64,000 nucleotides of DNA from JALZUR01 sp965205365 (GCA_965205365.1 CBDBGT010000005.1:558001-622000), one strand, 5' to 3'; shown: positions 14,984 through 24,052, numbered from the stretch's first letter. The notes: generated by a model not told the origin, from the sequence alone. Numbers and translations: made by a program.

Positions 14984-17773
14984 ATGAAAGCTTTAACTTT
15001 ATTTACAGTTTTATTATGGACGTTTTCTTCCTTGGCTGTGCCAAGGTCTTTTGTCTTTCAAGGTCAAATTATAAAGCCCAATGGAGAAGCCCTAGAAGAC
15101 AATAATGTTAACTTTATTCTTAAAATCCTATCTCCCCTAAACCACTGCCTCCTCTATGAAGAAACCTTCACCCTTAATATGACAGACTCAAAGGGAGTGT
15201 TTAACCTAAGTGTTGGGTCTGGCACAACCACAGGAAATGGTGGCTTAACAAGTTTATCTAAAGCCCTAGACAATTCCTTAAACAACATCACAGGGCTTAA
15301 CTGTGACTCTGGTTCCTCATACAGTCCAAGCCTCACTGACACAAGAAAACTTAGAATGACTTTTGATGACGGCAGTGGCCCCCTTACTCTAACAAATGAC
15401 CACACAATTGAAAGTGTGCCCTATGCTCAGTACGCTCATAAACTTGGCGGAAAAACACTTCATGACTTTATTCAAGTCAACAGTGGTGTGACACAAAGTA
15501 ATTTAGAAACTGTGTTTGATAACGGTGTAAACCAAAGAGAGTTTATGGCTTTAATTGAGGGCCGTTCTAACCAATACTCTCCATTAAGCACTAGTGGAGC
15601 TAGTTCTTTACCTAGCTTTTCAAATCCTCCCCTTAACTCTAAGGCAGGAGATGTTTGGTACAACTCTACAACCAATGAAATCATGTACCACAATGGATCA
15701 GTAAACACCGTTGTTGGCCAAGGGAGTGGAACTGTGACCAGTATCACCACAGGAAGTGGTCTAAGTGGTGGAATCATTACAAATAGCGGTACAATTTCAA
15801 TTGCCACAGGGGGTGTATTAAACAGTCACCTTCAAGGTGGTATCCATGGAAGTAAAATCACAGGAGGAGTTTTACCAGCCTCAGTGGTTCCAACAGGAAC
15901 TGATGATACAAAGCTTTCTCTTCAAGGGGGAAGTTTATTAGGTGATCTTAACCTTAATGGAAATGAGGTTTTAAACACAGGTCATATTATGCAAAACCCG
16001 AGGAGCACAATGACCCTAGGTTCTTATGGGAATTTAGAAGAGGCTAGTCTTTTAGGTTCTTTGAGTGCGGGGAATGCTGGAGCCACTTGGTACAATAGTG
16101 ATTCTAGGGTGCTTAAGTACTGGGACGGTAGTGGTGTAGAAGTTTTAACCACAGTGAGTGTAGGTGTATCAAGTGTTTTAGTGAGTCCCCCGTTAACTTC
16201 TTCAGGTGGTAATGATCCAAGACTAGGCATAAGCCTTGGTAGGGGTTTATACAACAAGAGTGGAAGTGTGGAGATAGATTTAGACTCTCTTAGTGGTTTA
16301 GACTTTAATGGAAATAGGTTAAGAGTAAAAGCAGGGAGTGGTTTAAGACTAACAGGAAGTGGTTTAGAGGCAGATACGGGAACGAGTTTAGGTCAGTTAA
16401 TGAGAGTAGACAGTCTTCCTGTGTGCACAAGTGGAGAAAAGATTCAAAGAAACTCTGGAGCCACAGTGACTTATTCTTGTGTGGCTGATGTAGATGAAGA
16501 CACAAGTCTTTTAGGAAAATCAGCAGGAGGAGATCTTAGTGGAACTTATCCAAACCCCATTTTAACATCAACAGGGGTGAGTGAGGGAATTTATTCAAAA
16601 GTTAGAGTGGACACTAAGGGAAGGGTAAGAGAGGGCTTAAGTTTATTAGAAGGTGATATACCAAATTTAAGTGGAAGTAAAATCACTTCAGGAACCATTG
16701 ATACAAATAGATTAAACACAGGAACAGGGAGCAATGATCTTGTTAAGCTTGATGGTTTATCAAGGTTACCAAGTGTAGATGGGAGTCAGCTTATAAACTT
16801 ACCAAGTAGTGCTGACAATATGGGAAATGGTGAGGCTCAAGAGAATATACATCTTAATGAGCATTATTTAAGTGGAGACGGTGATAATGAGGGAATTAGT
16901 GTAAACAGTGATGGCGATGTTTTTGCTTCTAGAGATATTTCTGCGTCTAGAAATATTGCTGCTGTAGGGTCTATTAGTGGATCTAGTGTTGTGCTTTTAA
17001 ATGGAATAAAAATTGGAACAGAGGCAACTCCTTGTAGCAGTGTAAATGAGGGAACTTTAAGGTATAGTAGTGTAGAAAAGAAAATGGAGTTTTGTAATGG
17101 AACAGTGTGGAGTGTTTTAGGTGCTGAGCCTGATCTATGTGGTTCTATCTTTTTGCCGGGTACTGTGTGTAAAGGTGGAGCAATTTATCTTGGAAGTCTT
17201 AGCTCTGGTGCTACCAGTGGTAACGGAATAGATCACTATATGACCACCCCTAGTGGTTGTGGAGATATTCCATCAGGAAGTGTTTCGGGAGGTTCGGGGG
17301 AGACTTCTTATGCATTAAATGATTTTACAGTGACTTGTTCTGGTATTGATAGTTTACTTAAAAGTTGGAGTGATAGTTGGTATGATATTCCAGGATTAGA
17401 AAACTACACATCAACTTATGGAACTGGTCATGGTTTAACTAATAAAGATGTAAATTACGGTTCAGCGAATACAGATGTAATTGTTGCTATCACTTCATCG
17501 TCTCAAGGGGGTTATCATGCCGCAGCAAGGTATTGTCATAAGCTTGTTTATGGTGGTTATGATGATTGGCATTTACCTAATCGTTATGAGCTTAATTTAA
17601 TGTACACAAATCGCTCTGCTCTTCCAGGTTTAGTTCAGAGTAGTAGTGGTTATTATTGGTCGTCTACGGAGAACGATAATAACGATGTGTGGGTTCAGCG
17701 GTTCTTTGATGGCTATCAGGTTAGCGGCTATAAGACCATTTCTCGACTTGTTCGTTGTGTGCGGCGGTTTTGA
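14984..17773 (+). CDS. Secreted fibre-like protein with C-terminal Lcl_C/DUF1566 domain
   Basis: 929 residues. Signal peptide MKALTLFTVLLWTFSSLAVP; an N-terminal domain to about 160 (FVFQGQIIKPNGEAL...FDDGSGPLTLTNDHTIESVPYAQYA); a long Gly/Ser/Thr-rich shaft with phage-tail-fibre-style phrases (GTVTSITTGSGLSGG, KSAGGDLSGTYPNPIL, LSGSKITSGTI); then from about 715 an Lcl_C domain nearly identical to that of the protein at 3542. The final 40 residues are a variable GC-rich tail (YYWSSTE to RCVRRF). A trimeric surface adhesin or fibre displaying the Lcl_C head is the natural inference. A possible sigma-28 promoter precedes it. Preceding spacer 14766-14983 otherwise empty. Confidence 0.82.
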   Translation: MKALTLFTVLLWTFSSLAVPRSFVFQGQIIKPNGEALEDNNVNFILKILSPLNHCLLYEETFTLNMTDSKGVFNLSVGSGTTTGNGGLTSLSKALDNSLNNITGLNCDSGSSYSPSLTDTRKLRMTFDDGSGPLTLTNDHTIESVPYAQYAHKLGGKTLHDFIQVNSGVTQSNLETVFDNGVNQREFMALIEGRSNQYSPLSTSGASSLPSFSNPPLNSKAGDVWYNSTTNEIMYHNGSVNTVVGQGSGTVTSITTGSGLSGGIITNSGTISIATGGVLNSHLQGGIHGSKITGGVLPASVVPTGTDDTKLSLQGGSLLGDLNLNGNEVLNTGHIMQNPRSTMTLGSYGNLEEASLLGSLSAGNAGATWYNSDSRVLKYWDGSGVEVLTTVSVGVSSVLVSPPLTSSGGNDPRLGISLGRGLYNKSGSVEIDLDSLSGLDFNGNRLRVKAGSGLRLTGSGLEADTGTSLGQLMRVDSLPVCTSGEKIQRNSGATVTYSCVADVDEDTSLLGKSAGGDLSGTYPNPILTSTGVSEGIYSKVRVDTKGRVREGLSLLEGDIPNLSGSKITSGTIDTNRLNTGTGSNDLVKLDGLSRLPSVDGSQLINLPSSADNMGNGEAQENIHLNEHYLSGDGDNEGISVNSDGDVFASRDISASRNIAAVGSISGSSVVLLNGIKIGTEATPCSSVNEGTLRYSSVEKKMEFCNGTVWSVLGAEPDLCGSIFLPGTVCKGGAIYLGSLSSGATSGNGIDHYMTTPSGCGDIPSGSVSGGSGETSYALNDFTVTCSGIDSLLKSWSDSWYDIPGLENYTSTYGTGHGLTNKDVNYGSANTDVIVAITSSSQGGYHAAARYCHKLVYGGYDDWHLPNRYELNLMYTNRSALPGLVQSSSGYYWSSTENDNNDVWVQRFFDGYQVSGYKTISRLVRCVRRF
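17650..17773 (+). repeat. Variable-repeat-like C-terminal tail, copy 3
   Basis: Variable codons after ACG GAG are AAC GAT AAT AAC GAT, the most A-rich of the three copies and therefore the closest to a presumed AAY-rich template. Framework codons and the 3' block TGTGTGCGGCGGTTTTGAGGC match copies 1 and 2. Identity with copy 1 continues past the stop (GGCTTAAAAGGG). Confidence 0.6.
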
Positions 17774-17907
17774 GGCTTAAAAGGGTTTATGGGATAAAAT
17801 TATTTAATTTTAGAGACGCGCTGAGTAAATTAAAAATTATTTACATAGGTAGGGAAGAAGACAGGACGGAGTGGAGTTTTGAAATAAATTCCTTTTTTTT
17901 ATTTCAT

Positions 17908-18272
17908 TTATAAAAAAGTAAGTCTTTTTGAAGTTTCTAAAAGGCGTTTAATTTTAAAATTATTTAGTTTTAAAATTGTTTTAGATAAGAAATCACTGTC
18001 TTTTGAAGAACTAAAAACTGCACTTACGGCAATTAGTGAGTTATCTAGTATTTTTATATTTTTGTTTTTTAGAAAAATATCTTTATGTGCTGAATTTGTG
18101 TTGATTAAAAATCTTGAATCATTGTTATTGTAAGCTGAGGCTAGAGCTTTAAAATCTAAGTCAGGAAGCTCATTGTTGAAAAATAAAAGAGCTTTAGGTG
18201 TTTTTAGGTTTTTGATTTTAAGAGCTAAGACATGGAGCTTAAGCTTTTGCCACTGAATTTTAAAATTTTCAT
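17908..18272 (-). pseudogene. Frameshifted ORF, weakly like an aspartokinase ACT remnant
   Basis: Directly behind mltD on the same strand. An ATG at 18272 starts MKILKFSGKSLSSMS and stops after 15 codons. The opening is like the KFGGSS start of aspartokinases. In a second frame about 120 codons are open without an early ATG, ending at 17908 (DNSLIAVSAVFSSSKDSD, LKLNNFKIKRLLETSKR), a stretch resembling an ACT domain. Together they could be a small gene broken by a frameshift or an internally deleted aspartokinase. The family link is weak. The spacer 17774-17907 holds nothing further. Confidence 0.35.
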
Positions 18273-18281
18273 TTATGGTTT

Positions 18282-19118
18282 TTATCGAATATTTTTTGTA
18301 AAATAAAGGGCAACTCTTCGTCTAAAATCATTGGGAACGCGAATTCTGTGGGAGGATATCTCTTTAGGAATAAGGGCTCGTTTTAATTCAGGATTGAGTT
18401 TTTTTATTTCTAGTGGTGAAATGTCTAGCTGCTGTGCAATTTGTATAAGGTCAGTGCCGCCTGGAACAAACTGGTAGGTGTAAGAGTAGGGTTTTAGGGA
18501 GCGAGTTATGTTAAAGCCGTAGTGCTTAGGGTTTTTAGCAATAAGTGTAGCGGCTAAGAACTTAGGAATATATTCCTTAGTTTCTTTAGGAAAGCCTTTT
18601 TTTTCAGATAGGGACCAAAAATTACGAGTTTTGTGTTTTTGCATAAGCTTTTTAAGCCTATTTTCTCCCATATTGTACGCTGATAAAGCCAGGTGCCAGC
18701 TGTTAAACATACCATATAAAGCACTAAGGTAGCGCCCAGCAGCCCAAGTGCTTTTAATAAGGTCTCTTCGCTCATCAAGCCACCAGTTTATATGGAGTCC
18801 ATACTGCAATGCTGTAGGCTTCATAAATTGCCAGTACCCAGTGGCCTTTGCTGAGCTTACAGCCTTGGGATTTAACCCACTTTCAATAATTGCCAGATAT
18901 GCTAGGTCAGTAGGTAGTCCTTGTTTTTTTAAAAGTAATTTTATTTTTGGGAGTTTTTTCTTGGATTTTACTAACCAATTGTTAAAATAAGCATCATCGT
19001 TTTTTTGAAATATTTTAATCCACCTTAAAACTTTTGGGTTTTGAGAAGGTTTTATAGCTCCATAACATGGGGCTGCGCAGCATATTGTAAAAAAGACTGT
19101 AGTCAGATGTTTTCTCAT
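18282..19118 (-). CDS. Membrane-bound lytic murein transglycosylase D-like, with LysM
   Basis: Cleaves peptidoglycan glycan strands in the periplasm. Catalytic Glu in LAIIESGLNPKA, then ATGYWQFMKPTALQYGL and LSAYNMGENRLKKL, as in MltD-type SLT domains. One C-terminal LysM-like repeat (YTYQFVPGGTDLIQIAQQLD) binds glycan. A longer frame begins at 19175, but the ATG at 19118 opens directly on a signal peptide (MRKHLTTVFFTICCAAPCYG), so I prefer it. Divergent from the NfeD gene. Confidence 0.88.
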   Translation of the reverse strand: MRKHLTTVFFTICCAAPCYGAIKPSQNPKVLRWIKIFQKNDDAYFNNWLVKSKKKLPKIKLLLKKQGLPTDLAYLAIIESGLNPKAVSSAKATGYWQFMKPTALQYGLHINWWLDERRDLIKSTWAAGRYLSALYGMFNSWHLALSAYNMGENRLKKLMQKHKTRNFWSLSEKKGFPKETKEYIPKFLAATLIAKNPKHYGFNITRSLKPYSYTYQFVPGGTDLIQIAQQLDISPLEIKKLNPELKRALIPKEISSHRIRVPNDFRRRVALYFTKNIR

Positions 19119-19233
19119 TTGGTTTAACTCTATCCTTATTTGTGGTAATGGGTCTATTTTTTTTAAAAACTCCATCTAAACACAATCCTTTAGTATAAGG
19201 TTGCTTTAGTTGTGGAAGAAAGAGGAGGGTATT

Positions 19234-19686
19234 TTGATAGAGTTTTTCATATTTAACTACTCGATTAAAGTCTGGGAAGCCTTAGCTGTTTTAGGTGTGC
19301 TCCTTTCTGTGGTGGAGATTTTTGCTCCAGGTTTTATTTTACTGCCCATTGGTTTAGCGTTTATAGCAGCCGCTGTTGCAGCAATTTTTCTTACTACACC
19401 TTTGGCCATTTTAATTTCCCTTGCAATAAGCCTAGCTTTTTTAATTTGGCTTTTTCAATTTCAATTAAAATTCACCACTAAGCGCTCCTCTGCTGTTGAT
19501 ACAAATGTGGAGGGAATGAAGGGTCAGCAAGTTCTTGTTACTGAAAAAATTAAAGGTTCAGATTTTGGAGAGGCTAAGCTTTATGGAGATAGGTGGAGAG
19601 TGTACTCAATTTCTAAAAGAAATTATGAAGTTGGAGAGCGTGCTTTGGTTATAAAGGTAGATGGAAATAAATTAGCATTAGAATAG
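19234..19686 (+). CDS. NfeD-family membrane protein
   Basis: Short NfeD: three hydrophobic segments (ALAVLGVLLSVVEIFAPGF, IGLAFIAAAVAAIFL, ILISLAISLAFLIWLF), then a C-terminal OB-fold (GMKGQQVLVTEKIKG, LYGDRWRVYSI, VGERALVIKVDGNKLALE). A TTG at 19234 sits just after GGAGG and is preferred to the TTG at 19210. It lies 21 bases before the SPFH gene; NfeD and SPFH proteins commonly form pairs in membrane microdomains. Confidence 0.9.
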   Translation: MIEFFIFNYSIKVWEALAVLGVLLSVVEIFAPGFILLPIGLAFIAAAVAAIFLTTPLAILISLAISLAFLIWLFQFQLKFTTKRSSAVDTNVEGMKGQQVLVTEKIKGSDFGEAKLYGDRWRVYSISKRNYEVGERALVIKVDGNKLALE

Positions 19687-19707
19687 GAATTTAAATATAA
19701 GGAGATA

Positions 19708-20658
19708 ATGATGAGTATAGGGGTTTTATTAACAGTTGCATTGATTGTATTTGGTTTGTTCACAATTTCTGCAGGGGTTAAGGTTATTCGCCAGAGTGAA
19801 TGTATGATTATTGAAAGCCTAGGGAGTTATAGTAGAACTTTAAAAAACGGCTTAAATTTCTTAATTCCATTTGTTGATAAGCCAAGGGATATGTACTGGA
19901 TTGATCAAGCTGGTATATTTTCAACAACGAGAATTGATCTTAGAGAAACTGTTTTAGATGTGCCCCAGCAAGCAGTTATTACAAGAGACAATGTTACTAT
20001 TGATATTGATGCTCTTTTATATATTCAAGTTATGGACCCTTTAAAGGCAACATATGAAATTGCAAACTTGCCAATTGCAGTTAGCCAGCTTGCTCAAACA
20101 TCTTTAAGAAATGTTATTGGTGAAATGGATCTAGATGAAACCCTAGCTTCAAGGGATATTATCAATACAAAGCTAAAAGAAATTTTAGATGAGGCCACAG
20201 ATAAATGGGGAACAAAGGTGAACAGAGTTGAGCTTAAAAATATCAATCCACCAAAAGATATTCAAAATGCCATGGAAAAACAAATGCAAGCAGAGCGTGA
20301 AAGAAGAGCTAAAGTTCTTGAAGCTGAAGGAGATAAACAGTCTAGAATTCAGAGGTCTGAAGGTATTCGTCAGGAACAAATCAATATTTCTGAAGGTGAT
20401 AAGGAGGCTAGAGTTCGTATAGCGGAAGGTGAAGCTGAAGCCATTAAAAGTGTTGCCACAGCTAAAAAAACAGCCATAGAAGAAATTAAATTAGTAGTAG
20501 GAAATCCCGAACTTGCAGCTCAGTTTTTAATAGCTACTAACTATCTAGAGGAATTTGGAAAATTTACTCAAAAAGAAGGTGATAAGGTGTTTATTCCCTA
20601 TGAGGCCTCAACATCACTTGGAGCTTTAGGGTCCATTAAGGAGCTTTTAAATAAGTGA
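19708..20658 (+). CDS. SPFH/band 7 (stomatin-paraslipin) protein
   Basis: 316 residues. One N-terminal membrane anchor, then a band 7 domain (RQSECMIIESLGSYSRTL, NFLIPFVDKPRDMYWIDQ, LDVPQQAVITRDNVTIDID, VSQLAQTSLRNVIGEMDLDE) and a long Glu/Ala/Arg-rich coiled coil (residues 190-260). Typical of paraslipin/QmcA-type proteins that form oligomeric membrane scaffolds with NfeD. The stop overlaps the start of the following small gene by four bases. Confidence 0.92.
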   Translation: MMSIGVLLTVALIVFGLFTISAGVKVIRQSECMIIESLGSYSRTLKNGLNFLIPFVDKPRDMYWIDQAGIFSTTRIDLRETVLDVPQQAVITRDNVTIDIDALLYIQVMDPLKATYEIANLPIAVSQLAQTSLRNVIGEMDLDETLASRDIINTKLKEILDEATDKWGTKVNRVELKNINPPKDIQNAMEKQMQAERERRAKVLEAEGDKQSRIQRSEGIRQEQINISEGDKEARVRIAEGEAEAIKSVATAKKTAIEEIKLVVGNPELAAQFLIATNYLEEFGKFTQKEGDKVFIPYEASTSLGALGSIKELLNK

Positions 20659-20873
20659 GTTTAAAAGAACCAACACTTTTACAGGTGCTTAGATGTAAAA
20701 AATCTAGGAAAAAAGGAGAGGTTATAACTCCCTATGTAGAGTCTAAGGAGGAAAAGGTGTTAAGGCTAAAAGCCTTATTTGAGCAAGGTCTTTATAATCC
20801 TCGCTGTGAAGACATTGCAGAGGCTATTATGAGTAAATTGGATATGAAAAAAGGGGAGAAATCTAGAAAATAG
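20655..20873 (+). CDS. Small FlgM-like protein (putative anti-sigma-28 factor)
   Basis: 72 residues from GTG, overlapping the SPFH stop (GTGA). The C-terminal half (EEKVLRLKALFEQGLYNPRCEDIAEAIMSKL) follows the conserved FlgM pattern KV..LK..I..G.Y.vd...IAe.ll, the part that binds FliA. The N-terminal half is basic and not FlgM-like. CsrA, another regulator of flagellar genes, follows. FlgM function is inferred from this short motif and the context. Confidence 0.6.
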   Translation: MSLKEPTLLQVLRCKKSRKKGEVITPYVESKEEKVLRLKALFEQGLYNPRCEDIAEAIMSKLDMKKGEKSRK

Positions 20874-20998
20874 TGCTTTAAATGCTATAATTAATACAAT
20901 TGTTTAGAAGTATTATAATATTAGACTTTTATTTTTAAATTTTTTGACATAAGTGTGACTTTTTCATAGAAGTGTTTAGAGTTTCGTGGAGGAGCAAT

Positions 20999-21214
20999 AT
21001 GTTAGTCCTTGCTAGGAAGGTTGGGGAAAGTGTGAAGATTGGTGATGATATCTTTATTCGAGTTATTCAAGTTAAAGGTAAGCAAGTTAGAATTGGGATT
21101 GAAGCCCCAAAAGAAAAACGTGTCCTAAGAGGAGAGTTGAATAACAGCAATGACAAAACTATAGCGTCTTCCTCTACTGAGCTAAAAACTCAAGCAACAG
21201 CAGACCTTGTATGA
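20999..21214 (+). CDS. csrA: Carbon storage regulator CsrA
   Basis: RNA-binding post-transcriptional regulator. MLVLARKVGESVKIGDDIFIRVIQ and VRIGIEAPKEKRVLRGEL are near-invariant CsrA sequence, with the RNA-contacting VLRxEL. GGAGG lies correctly before the ATG at 20999; the longer frame from 20972 has no support. The last 20 or so residues form a Ser/Thr-rich tail. Upstream, TTGACA at 20944 with a 17-base spacer to TAGAAG may be its promoter. prmA starts six bases after the stop. Confidence 0.95.
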   Translation: MLVLARKVGESVKIGDDIFIRVIQVKGKQVRIGIEAPKEKRVLRGELNNSNDKTIASSSTELKTQATADLV

Positions 21215-21220
21215 GTTTTC

Positions 21221-22105
21221 ATGGGTGCTCCTTATGTCAAGCTGAGTTTAAATAAAGTTCTTCAGGAAAATAGTGAAGAGATTTCTTGTGATTTATTTAA
21301 ACTCGGTGCTCTGGGCGTGGTAGAAAAATTAGACTTTACTCAAACAAGTAAAAAATATGAACCTAAAATTATTTCACATAAATGGACAGCCCTTGAGGCT
21401 TTTTTTTTATTAAAAGACAAGGAAAAGGTTCAAACTCATCTTCAAGAGTATAACAAATTAGAAGCTACCCTTTTACTAGAACCACATAAAGACTGGCTAA
21501 TGGAATGGAAAAAACACTATAAACCTTTTTGTGTTATTGGAAACCTATGGGTTTATCCTTCATGGGAAAAAGAAAATATTAAAAATAATGAAGAAGTGAT
21601 TTTAGTTGATCCAGGTTTAGCATTTGGTACGGGGACCCATCCTACAACAAAACTGTGTTTAATAGCCTTATTAGAAAGTCTTAATTTTAAGAATCATGGC
21701 TTAAGCACTGCTTTAGATATGGGGTCTGGAACAGGAATACTCTCCTCTCTTATGTTTAAACGAGGTGTTTTAAAAGTTACAGCTTGTGAAATAGATGAAA
21801 TGGCAAGGAAAAAGTGCCAAGAAAATCTTAAACTTAACAATTGCTCTAAAGTTTTAGTGGTGGCTCCAGAGTTTTTGAACACACAAGTTTATGATTTAGT
21901 TGTCGCTAATATTATTGATGGGGTTTTGTTAGAAATTAAAAAAGATTTGATTGCTAGAACAAAGAAAAAACTTATTCTCTCAGGTATTTTATTAGAAAAT
22001 GAAGAAAATATATTAAACGAATTTTTAAAAGAAAAAGAACTTAAGCTTTTTAAAAGAACTTTAAAAGATCAATGGGTTTGCCTAGAGTTTATTAAAAATG
22101 CGTAG
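21221..22105 (+). CDS. prmA: Ribosomal protein L11 methyltransferase
   Basis: SAM-dependent methyltransferase that trimethylates ribosomal protein L11. DPGLAFGTGTHPTTKLCL, ALDMGSGTGILSSLMFKRG (SAM-binding) and VVANIIDGVLLEI (NxxD/N motif region) are PrmA hallmarks; 294 residues is normal. The end overlaps the rsmE start by eight bases. Confidence 0.93.
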   Translation: MGAPYVKLSLNKVLQENSEEISCDLFKLGALGVVEKLDFTQTSKKYEPKIISHKWTALEAFFLLKDKEKVQTHLQEYNKLEATLLLEPHKDWLMEWKKHYKPFCVIGNLWVYPSWEKENIKNNEEVILVDPGLAFGTGTHPTTKLCLIALLESLNFKNHGLSTALDMGSGTGILSSLMFKRGVLKVTACEIDEMARKKCQENLKLNNCSKVLVVAPEFLNTQVYDLVVANIIDGVLLEIKKDLIARTKKKLILSGILLENEENILNEFLKEKELKLFKRTLKDQWVCLEFIKNA

Positions 22106-22856
22106 ATATATTTTAAATCAACAAATATCAGTTGGTGATTTTGTCACTATTAAAGAAGCTTTATTCAAGCATATTTTTAAGGTTTGTAGAAGAGATGAGG
22201 GGGATAGTTTTGAGCTTTTATCTAAAGGCTTTGCTTATTTAGTTGAAGTTAAGCTTATTCAAAAAAGCTTTGCAAAAGTTTTTGTTAAATCAAAGAGAAA
22301 AATCACTAAAATAAAAAAACCATACATTCACTTAGTCCTTGCTCATCCACGTCCTGTTGTTTTTGAAAGTGTCGTCCAGAAAGCTGTAGAGCTTGGAGTT
22401 AAAAGTATTTACCCCATAACCACTGAGAAATCATTTTTTAAAAACGTTGAAAAGCTAAAGTTAAAAGAAAATAGAATTCAAACAATAATCACACAGGCTA
22501 TGCAGCAGACTGGTCGGTGTGAAGATTTAAAAGTGTATCAGACATCTGATTTAAAATCTTTTTTAAAAGAGTTTAAGCTTTCTTTTCATAGTGGCAAAGC
22601 TAAAGGCTTTATATTCTATGAAGCACTAGAGACGAATAAACCACTGGAGCTTAATTTTAAAGAAGAAGGTGAGCAGCAGGGGTGTGAGAATATTTTTATT
22701 CTTATTGGTGGTGAGGGAGGTTTTTTAGCAAAAGAGGTTTTTAGTGCTGTCTTAGTGGGTTTTCAGGCTCTTTTCTTAGGTCAGCAAGTTTTAAGGGTTG
22801 AAACCGCTTGCGTGGCTGGTATATCCATTTTAAAATCTAAATTTAAAATCTGGTAA
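22098..22856 (+). CDS. rsmE: 16S rRNA m3U1498 methyltransferase
   Basis: 252-residue SPOUT-family enzyme. KIKKPYIHLVLAHPRPVVFESVVQKAVELGV, TITQAMQQTGR-type segment (here IITQAMQQTGRCEDL), LIGGEGGFLAKEV and LFLGQQVLRVETACVAGI are the RsmE motifs, ending in the knot that binds SAM. Overlaps prmA, a common arrangement. Confidence 0.93.
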   Translation: MRRYILNQQISVGDFVTIKEALFKHIFKVCRRDEGDSFELLSKGFAYLVEVKLIQKSFAKVFVKSKRKITKIKKPYIHLVLAHPRPVVFESVVQKAVELGVKSIYPITTEKSFFKNVEKLKLKENRIQTIITQAMQQTGRCEDLKVYQTSDLKSFLKEFKLSFHSGKAKGFIFYEALETNKPLELNFKEEGEQQGCENIFILIGGEGGFLAKEVFSAVLVGFQALFLGQQVLRVETACVAGISILKSKFKIW

Positions 22857-22885
22857 AGATGTTTGGCAATTAAGGAAAGATTATT

Positions 22886-23629
22886 ATGGATAAGAAGAAT
22901 AGTTCTAATTGTGGAGATAAAGTATTAAATATCTTAGATGATGATCAGGGGAGTTCTTTAAAAATCAAACCACTAACTAAAGGCTTGGGGTTTAAAGATA
23001 GAGTCTTTACTAAGGCTGATGCCATTAAGATAAATCATGAAGACACAGTCCATTCAGATGCTGGTACTTTGGATATTGGACATAAAGAGTTTGATCATGG
23101 GGTTTTAAATATAGAAAACAATGGTGAACTAAGACTTCAAACCTGTGAAGCCGTACAGCCTATTTTATTTCATTCAGGTCATGACGGGTTAGTTAAAAAA
23201 ACTGCTAAAAAATCAAATGAATCTTTATTTGGAGCGCTTATTGATATTTTTTTAATTTTGGCGGGAACCATTTTAACAGTAGCTATTTTAACAGAATTCA
23301 CAAAATATTTTTTTGATTTTGAGAAAATTATAATGTTAAACGCCTTTGAATTTGGAAAAGTTTTTGTGGTCTTTGGAGCATATTTTTTATTATATAAAAT
23401 CTTTGCAAGGGTATTTTTTGGAAAAACCTTAGGTGAGTGGTCAAGTAGAAATCAGTTAGGTCTATTTACTCAACGGTTTAAAGCAGGCTATCCAATAAAA
23501 GTCTTGGCTCGTGAAGTAGCTTGTTTGATTACGGGTGTGTTTTTATTTCCACTATTGTCCTCAATATTTAAAAAAGATATGGGCTATTATGTTTCAGGAC
23601 TGCAAACATATGTAGAGCATAAGAATTAA
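22886..23629 (+). CDS. RDD-family membrane protein with long N-terminal region
   Basis: 247 residues. The first 110 or so are soluble and polar (possibly disordered); the rest has hydrophobic segments in RDD style (LFGALIDIFLILAGTILTV, FGKVFVVFGAYFLLYKIF, VACLITGVFLFPLLS) with FFGKTLGEWSSRNQLG between them. RDD proteins are poorly characterised; some have ion-transport roles. Six bases before hldE. Confidence 0.7.
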   Translation: MDKKNSSNCGDKVLNILDDDQGSSLKIKPLTKGLGFKDRVFTKADAIKINHEDTVHSDAGTLDIGHKEFDHGVLNIENNGELRLQTCEAVQPILFHSGHDGLVKKTAKKSNESLFGALIDIFLILAGTILTVAILTEFTKYFFDFEKIIMLNAFEFGKVFVVFGAYFLLYKIFARVFFGKTLGEWSSRNQLGLFTQRFKAGYPIKVLAREVACLITGVFLFPLLSSIFKKDMGYYVSGLQTYVEHKN

Positions 23630-23635
23630 TTTTTT

Positions 23636-24052
23636 ATGGTAGAGAAAGAAAAAGTGGTTTTTACTAATGGTTGTTTTGATCTTCTTCATGTTGGCCATAT
23701 TAGATGCTTGCAACAAGCAAGAAAGCTTGGATCAAAATTAGTTGTGGGTTTAAATTCAGATGAAAGCATTAAAAGGGTAAAAGGTAAGAAAAGACCTATT
23801 GTTTCTGAGAACAATAGGCTAGAGGTTCTTTTAGCCCTTTCTTGTGTTGATAAAGTTTATCTTTTTAATGAAGATACTCCGCTTAATTTAATATTAAAAG
23901 TTCATCCAGATATTTTGGTAAAAGGTGGGGATTATAAAATCTCTGATATCGTTGGAGCAAAGGAGGTTTTGTCTTGGGGTGGGGAAGTTAAGACTCTTAA
24001 TTTTCATAAAGGGTTTTCTTCAACAGATGTAATAAAGAAGCTTAAAGCTTAA
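23636..24052 (+). CDS. hldE: Heptose 1-phosphate adenylyltransferase (HldE C-domain/RfaE2)
   Basis: 138 residues, stand-alone nucleotidyltransferase of ADP-heptose synthesis for the LPS core. TNGCFDLLHVGHIRCLQQAR contains the HxGH motif; LVVGLNSDESIKRVKGKKRPI and LVKGGDYKISDIVGAKEV match the RfaE C-terminal domain. The kinase half of HldE is not fused and is not in the window. The last 11 bases overlap the end of the convergent gene, within a tandem AGCTTAA repeat. Confidence 0.9.
   Translation: MVEKEKVVFTNGCFDLLHVGHIRCLQQARKLGSKLVVGLNSDESIKRVKGKKRPIVSENNRLEVLLALSCVDKVYLFNEDTPLNLILKVHPDILVKGGDYKISDIVGAKEVLSWGGEVKTLNFHKGFSSTDVIKKLKA

Noticed and set aside
15154..16505. Several minus-strand frames inside the fibre gene
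   Set aside because: They have no homology I can recognise and lie within a strongly supported plus-strand gene; they reflect its Ser/Gly/Thr codon bias.
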